From Rhizobium sp. 32-5/1 (GTDB lineage: Bacteria > Pseudomonadota > Alphaproteobacteria > Rhizobiales > Rhizobiaceae): a DNA stretch of 64,000 nucleotides. Positions 57,988-64,000 of this stretch are shown here, piece after piece. The stretch lies in NCBI RefSeq assembly GCF_029537235.1, contig NZ_CP120638.1, forward strand, positions 3,660,501 through 3,724,500, in the 5' to 3' direction. The position numbers and the translations under genes were made by a program. Within the stretch, counting starts at the first letter, position 1. Each line of letters starts with the position of its first letter. The notes beneath the pieces were generated by a model, which ran no database searches, was not told where the DNA came from, and saw only the letters and a list, made by a program, of their open reading frames with translations.

Positions 57988-58173
57988 CTATCGGCGGATC
58001 AGTATCTGACCGCTCGTTGGCACGGTGTCCGTCTGTGTCTTCAGAAGCAAACCCTTGCCGATCAGCATCAGGCCGGCGAGCGCGAGAAGCGCGATCACTG
58101 CGAGAACCAGGGTTTCTATCGGGTTGAGACGGGCAAGAAAGCCGCTGCGCTGTTCGATGGACATGTCACGCAT
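57988..58173 (-). CDS. Small membrane protein of unknown function
   Basis: This is a 61-residue protein with one hydrophobic segment (IETLVLAVIALLALAGLMLI) between a basic start (MRDMSIEQRSGFLARLNP) and a polar end. The start at 58173, or GTG 58176, overlaps the stop of the preceding membrane-protein gene, suggesting coupling. No family is recognised. Confidence 0.5.
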   Translation of the reverse strand: MRDMSIEQRSGFLARLNPIETLVLAVIALLALAGLMLIGKGLLLKTQTDTVPTSGQILIRR

Positions 58174-58600
58174 CACGATTCGAGGCTTCTGACATCAGGC
58201 CGCGCAATTGCCAACGCCACAAGCTGAAAGTCGTTGCCGCCATCAGCGCGACGATCATCAGCAGGATGCCGATCTGGATATGGCGGTCGGCATTCGCTGA
58301 ACGTGCCAGATCGACAAGCGCGCGGCCTTCGGCGACGGGAATGCTGCCGGTATGGATGGTCTCGTCCGCCATTGGCAGCGCGAAAGCATCGGCCGCTGAC
58401 GGCGATATCACAAGCGCGTCAGCCGGGATCGACACTTGCGGTGCATGCCTGGCCGACAGTTCGGTGCCGGCCTTTGCCTGCGCCATCATGCCCATGATCA
58501 TCAGCATCACGAGCACCAAGGCCGCGATTGCCAGACAGGTCCCCCAGCGCATGTCCCGCATCGTCATGCGCATGGCGCCGATTTCGTCATCGAGACCCAT
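58166..58600 (-). CDS. Membrane protein of unknown function
   Basis: This 144-residue protein has a short cytoplasmic start (MGLDDEIGAMRMTMRDMRWG) and one helix, CLAIAALVLVMLMIMGMMA. A periplasmic loop of about 60 residues (SARHAPQVSIPADALVISPS) and a second helix (IQIGILLMIVALMAATTFSL) follow. I choose ATG 58600 because AAGGA lies nine bases upstream; ATG 58639 has none. It overlaps the next small membrane gene. No family is recognised, but the good ribosome-binding site and the overlap support both genes being real. Confidence 0.6.
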   Translation of the reverse strand: MGLDDEIGAMRMTMRDMRWGTCLAIAALVLVMLMIMGMMAQAKAGTELSARHAPQVSIPADALVISPSAADAFALPMADETIHTGSIPVAEGRALVDLARSANADRHIQIGILLMIVALMAATTFSLWRWQLRGLMSEASNRDA

Positions 58601-58639
58601 TGATTGTTTCCTTGAATGGCGGGCGATTCTGTCGCTCAT

Positions 58640-60257
<1,618 letters not shown>

Positions 60258-60275
60258 GCGCAGTTTTCTACCGAA

Positions 60276-60301
60276 GGGCTCCGCCGGAAACGGCGGAGCC
60301 C
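60276..60301 (+). terminator. Rho-independent terminator of the aminotransferase gene
   Basis: GGGCTCCGCC (60276-60285) and GGCGGAGCCC (60292-60301) form a perfect 10-pair stem over the 6-base loop GGAAAC, followed by TTCGTCGTTTT. Confidence 0.88.
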
Positions 60302-60350
60302 TTCGTCGTTTTGCCGTCATGAGGTAATGGCCATGCTTTCGGCGAGGAGG

Positions 60351-61283
60351 CTACGGCGTCGGGCGATCGTCAGGCCTTTGCGCCGCGCGGATGGAGCCAA
60401 CATAGTCCATCAAGCCCTTTGCCAGCGCATCGAAGGTCACGCGGCAGCGCGGCGTGTTGCGCAGGTTCTCGTGCATGGCGAGATAGGTCTCGAGCGAAAA
60501 TTCGAACTCCTTTGCCAGCACGCGCACCAGCTCGGGATCGCGCCGGGCAAGCGCGATCTGGCAGATGCCGATACCGAAGCCAGCGCGGATCGCGGAAAGC
60601 TGGGCGATATTGTTGTCAGTCTTCAGCGCAAAACGCACGGCGTCCAGTTCCGGCAGCCGCTTGCGCATCGCGCGGATGAATGCGGTTTCGCGATCGAAGC
60701 CGATGATGCTGTGGCCGGCAAGGTCGCTCAGGCTCGCCGGCGTGCCCCTGGCCTCGAGATAGCGGCGATGCGCGTGAAAGCCGAGCGGAATGCCGCCGAT
60801 CCGCCGGGTGACGAGCGCCTCCTGCTTCGGCTCGACCATGCGCACGGCGATATCCGCCTCCTGCCGCAACAGATCCTCGACCGCATCGGACAGCGATAGC
60901 TCGATCGTCAGTTCCGGATTGGCGGCGTGTAACTCGGCAAGGATGGGCGGCAGGACTTCGACACCGACGGCCTCGCTGGCGCTGATCCGCACTGTACCAC
61001 GCACGCTTTCGCTCTGTCCGCTGGCGGCACGCAGCAGCGCCGCGGCATTCGAGGCCAGCTGTCGTGCAAAGGGCATGAGTTCGTCTGCGGCTTCCGTGGT
61101 CAGCAGACCGTGCGGCGAGCGTGTGAATAGCTGGACGCCGAGCGACTGCTCCAGCGCGTCGATGTGGCGGCCGACGGTCGGCTGGGTCAGCCCCAGCGAG
61201 CGGGCCGCGGCAGACAGTGATCCCTCCTTGGCCACGGCCAGAAAGGTGCGGTAGTAATCCCAGTTTGGTTCCAGGTTGCTCAT
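60351..61283 (-). CDS. LysR-family transcriptional regulator
   Basis: This is a 310-residue regulator. The N-terminal winged helix reads NWDYYRTFLAVAKEGSLSAA and ARSLGLTQPTVGRHIDALEQ, then LGVQLFTRSPHGLLTTEAAD. The substrate-binding domain follows (RISASEAVGVEVLPPILAEL, EADIAVRMVEPKQEALVTRR). ATG 61283 is preferred over a longer frame from 61394 that would run into the divergent gene. Its promoter region of about 90 bases is shared with the NAD-dependent dehydrogenase gene, its likely target. The inducer is unknown. Confidence 0.92.
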   Translation of the reverse strand: MSNLEPNWDYYRTFLAVAKEGSLSAAARSLGLTQPTVGRHIDALEQSLGVQLFTRSPHGLLTTEAADELMPFARQLASNAAALLRAASGQSESVRGTVRISASEAVGVEVLPPILAELHAANPELTIELSLSDAVEDLLRQEADIAVRMVEPKQEALVTRRIGGIPLGFHAHRRYLEARGTPASLSDLAGHSIIGFDRETAFIRAMRKRLPELDAVRFALKTDNNIAQLSAIRAGFGIGICQIALARRDPELVRVLAKEFEFSLETYLAMHENLRNTPRCRVTFDALAKGLMDYVGSIRAAQRPDDRPTP

Positions 61284-61373
61284 TGATTTTAGTATAATGG
61301 CTAAAGATATTTGCGCAATTCCGTTTATCTCCATGTGGCCGCATAGTCTCCTCATCGAAACAAGGAGACAGCC

Positions 61374-62411
61374 ATGACAAACGGTATCGAACACAAGCAG
61401 CCCATCGCCCTCGTTCTGGGCGCGACCGGTGGAATTGGCGGAGAGGTGGCGCGCAAGCTGAAGGCGCGCGGCTGGGCGGTGCGGGCGTTGAACCGCAATG
61501 CCGCGAAAGCCGCAGCGACAAACCCCGATTTCGAATGGCTAAACGGCGACGCGATGAATGCGTTCGACCTTCTCCGTGCCGCACGGGGCGTTGACCTGAT
61601 CGTCCATGCGGTCAACCCGCCGGGATACGCCAAATGGGGCAGCCTCGTGCTGCCGATGATCGACAACACGATCGCTGCGGCGCGTGCCAATGGCGCAACC
61701 GTGCTTCTGCCGGGCACGATCTACAATTACGGCCCGGACGCTTTCCCGCTGCTCAGCGAGGAGGCGCCGCAGAATCCGACGACGGTGAAGGGCGGCATTC
61801 GTGTCGAGATGGAGCGTCGCCTCAAGGCAGCCTCCGAAGACGGCGTCCGCGTGATCATCCTGCGGGCAGGGGACTTCTTTGGGGCGACTGCCGTCAATAG
61901 CTGGTTCTCGCAAGGCATGGTGACACCTGGCAAGCCGCTCACGTCGATCACCTATCCGGGGAAAGCTGGCACCGGGCACCAGTGGGCCTACCTGCCGGAT
62001 GTCGCCGAAATCATGCTGCGTCTGGTCGAGCGCCGCGACCGCTTACCGCCCTTTGCCACCTTCCACATGACCGGCTTCTGGGATGACGACGGCACGAAGA
62101 TGGTCGCCGCCATCCGCCGCGTCACCGGTCGCCCGGACCTGCGCGTCAAATCCTTCCCCTGGTGGCTTCTGCCGCTGGCCGCGCCCTTCGTCACCTTCCT
62201 GCGGGAACTGCGGGAAATGCGCTATCTCTGGAAGGAACCGCTGCGCATGCCGAATGCCCGGCTCGTCGAGACGATCGGTGCGGAGCCCTGGACACCTATC
62301 GACACGGCGGTGCGCACGACCCTTGCAGCGCTTGGCTGCCTGCCTGCGGATGCCCGGATTGTGCCCGGCAAGCTGCTTGCCGGACCGGCACGGGCGGAGG
62401 CGGCACGATGA
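61374..62411 (+). CDS. NAD(P)-dependent epimerase/dehydratase family protein
   Basis: This 345-residue extended short-chain dehydrogenase has its nucleotide-binding loop at ALVLGATGGIGGEVARKLKA, followed by LNRNAAKAAATNPDFEWLNG. The active-site region is ATVLLPGTIYNYGPDAFPLL (YxxxP-type rather than YxxxK), and GTGHQWAYLPDVAEIMLRLV follows. It is divergent from a LysR gene and overlaps the following membrane-protein gene by ATGA. The substrate is unknown, and the lack of a standard YxxxK pair leaves catalysis in doubt. Confidence 0.88.
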   Translation: MTNGIEHKQPIALVLGATGGIGGEVARKLKARGWAVRALNRNAAKAAATNPDFEWLNGDAMNAFDLLRAARGVDLIVHAVNPPGYAKWGSLVLPMIDNTIAAARANGATVLLPGTIYNYGPDAFPLLSEEAPQNPTTVKGGIRVEMERRLKAASEDGVRVIILRAGDFFGATAVNSWFSQGMVTPGKPLTSITYPGKAGTGHQWAYLPDVAEIMLRLVERRDRLPPFATFHMTGFWDDDGTKMVAAIRRVTGRPDLRVKSFPWWLLPLAAPFVTFLRELREMRYLWKEPLRMPNARLVETIGAEPWTPIDTAVRTTLAALGCLPADARIVPGKLLAGPARAEAAR

Positions 62412-62796
62412 GCGGAATATCTCTCCCGTTGACCGGCCGGCCAGCCCCTCTCTATTTCAAAGGGCTCGCTCTTTCCGTGCCGTCGTTGATCACAGGCCAG
62501 CTGTTTCTGGCAGGGGTTGCCATCTTCTCCGATGGCACTGCCTGGGAGTGGCACAGAACTATGGGTGGCGTCACCGGCCTGCCGATCCTGCTGCTATGCG
62601 GTCTTGCCCTGTGGCAGCCGTCGCTCAGACCTTACCGCATGGCGACCGGGATCGTATTTTTGCTCTATGTCCTGCAGATTGTCTGGCTGACGGCGGGGAG
62701 GCGCTTTCGAGCGGCGTGCTGCAGGCGCTGCATCCGGCCAATGCCGTGCTTCTGACGGCGGCCAGCGCGCTTCTCGCAAGGCGCACGCTACCGTGA
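62408..62796 (+). pseudogene. Small four-helix membrane protein, frame broken once
   Basis: This protein of about 129 residues starts at ATG 62408, overlapping the dehydrogenase stop (ATGA). Hydrophobic segments are SVPSLITGQLFLAGVAIFSD, GVTGLPILLLCGLALWQPSL and ATGIVFLLYVLQIVWLTAGG. The frame changes near 62697 (GCGGGGAGGCG, one G short). The end becomes EALSSGVLQALHPANAVLLT and AASALLARRTLP, restoring the fourth helix and the HPANA motif. It resembles small DUF6220-type membrane proteins. It is probably expressed with the dehydrogenase under LysR control. Confidence 0.75.
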
Positions 62797-62809
62797 CGCA
62801 GACATGAGA

Positions 62810-63325
62810 CTATGGCTGGTCCGGAGCGTGATCGTTCAGGACCAGTTGCATGAAGGTGAGGTCCAGCCAGCGACCGAACTTGGTGCCGACTTCGCGCATC
62901 TGACCGGTGATTTCGAAGCCGAGTTTTTCATGCAGGCGGATAGAGCCCGTATTGCCGGTCTCGATGCCGGCGACCATGACATGCTTGCCGCAGCCTTTTG
63001 CCCGCTCGATCAGCGCCAGCATCAACAGGCGGCCAATGCCGCCGCCGCGCTGGTTCTTTTCGACATAGACCGAGTGCTCCACTGTGTGCCGATAGCCGTC
63101 AAAGGCCCGCCAGTCGCCAAAGGAAGCGTAGCCGGCAACAGCGCCGTCATCCGTTACGGCGACGAGCACCGGGTAGGCCATGCGGGTGCGCTCAGTGAGC
63201 CATGCGGCACGATTTTCGACATCCACGACACGCTCGTTCCAGATCGCGGTGGTGTTGGCGACGGCGTCATTGTAAATCGCGCAGATCGCCGCCAGATCAT
63301 GTTCGCCCGCATCCCGTATCTGCAT
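62810..63325 (-). CDS. GNAT acetyltransferase, phosphinothricin acetyltransferase-like
   Basis: This 171-residue GNAT protein is of the PAT/Bar type. Family blocks are MQIRDAGEHDLAAICAIYND, AVANTTAIWNERVVDVENRA, GYASFGDWRAFDGYRHTVEH, the acetyl-CoA loop VEKNQRGGGIGRLLMLALIE and HVMVAGIETGNTGSIRLHEK followed by GFEITGQM. Such enzymes acetylate phosphinothricin, methionine sulfone or related amino acid analogues. ATG 63325 is the homologous start. It converges on the small membrane-protein gene. The substrate is inferred by family only. Confidence 0.9.
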   Translation of the reverse strand: MQIRDAGEHDLAAICAIYNDAVANTTAIWNERVVDVENRAAWLTERTRMAYPVLVAVTDDGAVAGYASFGDWRAFDGYRHTVEHSVYVEKNQRGGGIGRLLMLALIERAKGCGKHVMVAGIETGNTGSIRLHEKLGFEITGQMREVGTKFGRWLDLTFMQLVLNDHAPDQP

Positions 63326-63400
63326 CGGTCTTCCCCTGTAAAATCCGTGTTTTGCGTGGTGCCACAGTCGGGCAAGGGCAACAACGGCCGACAATGAAAA

Positions 63401-63421
63401 ATCCCGCCACGAGGGCGGGAT
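63401..63421 (-). terminator. Rho-independent terminator of the Old Yellow Enzyme gene
   Basis: On the minus strand ATCCCGCC (63421-63414) pairs with GGCGGGAT (63408-63401) over a 5-base loop and is followed by TTTTTCATT. It lies 28 bases past the gene's stop. Confidence 0.87.
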
Positions 63422-63448
63422 TTCCAAAATCACATGCTGTCAGATGGC

Positions 63449-64000
63449 TTAAGCCGCCTCGTCCAGCGTCGGATAGTCGGTGTAGCCCTTGGCGCCACCA
63501 CCATAGAAGGTCTGCTGGTCCGGCGTGTTGAGCGGAGCGTTGTCCTTCAGACGCTGCACGAGGTCTGGATTGGCGATGAACGGCTTGCCGAAGGCGACGA
63601 GATCGGCGCGGCCCTGCTCGACAGCTTCGATGGCAAGGTCGCGGTCATAGCCGTTGTTGACCATCCAGGCCGCTTCGCCGCCAGCCTTTTCATAGGCCAC
63701 GCAGAGCGCCTTGTAGTCGAACGGCTTGTCGCCCTGCTGGAAGTCGCGCGGGCCACCAGTGGCGCCTTCGATGATGTGGATATAGGCGAGCTTGTATTTC
63801 GCCAGGCGTTCCACGACATGGGTAAACAGCGGCTGCACATCCGGATCGGAGGCGTCGTTGGCGGGCGTCACCGGCGAGATGCGGATGCCGGTTTTGCCTT
63901 CGCCGATTTCGCGGGTAATCGCATCCATCACCTCGAACAGGAAGCGCGCGCGGTTCTCGATCGAGCCGCCATAGGCGTCGGTGCGAACGTTGGAGCCCGA
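63449..64000 (-). CDS. Alkene reductase / Old Yellow Enzyme (NemA-like), C-terminal part, cut by the window edge
   Basis: About 184 codons of the C-terminal half of an FMN-dependent Old Yellow Enzyme reach the window end at 64000. Visible blocks are YGGSIENRARFLFEVMDAIT (flavin- and substrate-binding region), GIRISPVTPANDASDPDVQP, FGKPFIANPDLVQRLKDNAP and the family end TFYGGGAKGYTDYPTLDEA. NemA-type enzymes reduce activated alkenes, N-ethylmaleimide and nitro compounds with NADPH. The regulator that often accompanies nemA would lie outside the window. A terminator follows the stop. Confidence 0.92.
   Translation of the reverse strand, partial: SGSNVRTDAYGGSIENRARFLFEVMDAITREIGEGKTGIRISPVTPANDASDPDVQPLFTHVVERLAKYKLAYIHIIEGATGGPRDFQQGDKPFDYKALCVAYEKAGGEAAWMVNNGYDRDLAIEAVEQGRADLVAFGKPFIANPDLVQRLKDNAPLNTPDQQTFYGGGAKGYTDYPTLDEAA

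Overview
This window is a chromosomal segment of an alphaproteobacterium, almost certainly a member of the Rhizobiaceae (Rhizobium/Agrobacterium group). The gene families and their order point there: rplY, pth, ychF and two MaoC genes on one strand, a MoxR/DUF58/DUF4159 operon diverging from a DUF1285/Nudix/CCA-transferase operon, lgt-midA-pgeF upstream of prs, a PetP/PetR-like regulator pair, a BA14K protein, a ClpS2-type adaptor, and a G+C-rich intergenic palindromic repeat of rhizobial type. I see no rRNA, tRNA, CRISPR array, IS element or prophage.

Layout. 1-9500: a HupE/UreJ fragment, a stand-alone clpP, a broken vapBC pair, leuA behind a leucine-rich leader peptide, a chemotaxis receptor, an ECF sigma/anti-sigma pair, a TPR protein and a metallophosphoesterase. 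9500-22000: Nudix, glutathionyl-hydroquinone reductase and acetyltransferases, then the MoxR operon and the CCA operon. 22000-35100: apt, a membrane protein, two MaoC genes, ychF, an intact vapBC followed by clpS2, pth, two paralogous periplasmic binding proteins, a PAS-GGDEF-EAL protein and rplY. 35100-41600: benE, a GAF/Fis regulator with aldehyde dehydrogenase and DUF779, and a class D beta-lactamase. 41600-50400: prs, a lipoprotein, a creatinase-like M24 protein, pgeF, midA, lgt, ubiK, ybjN, proC and csaA. 50400-64000: an MFS exporter, a histidine kinase/response regulator/MarR set, envelope and cold-shock proteins, an aspartate aminotransferase, a LysR/dehydrogenase pair, a phosphinothricin-type acetyltransferase and the end of an Old Yellow Enzyme.

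Most of the window is housekeeping: branched-chain amino acid, proline, purine and PRPP synthesis, tRNA maturation and recycling, and lipoprotein and peptidoglycan maintenance. The accessory parts are the two toxin-antitoxin modules, the binding-protein/c-di-GMP block lying between rplY and pth, the beta-lactamase, and the aldehyde-detoxification block.

The most striking property is technical. I count 22 places in 17 genes where a recognisable protein changes reading frame, including pth, an aspartate aminotransferase, pgeF and midA. In 18 of them exactly one base is missing, nearly always in a short run of identical bases, mostly G or C. This pattern fits homopolymer-length errors in the assembly better than biological decay. 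I therefore give these genes as single spans of type pseudogene and state what the restored protein would be.
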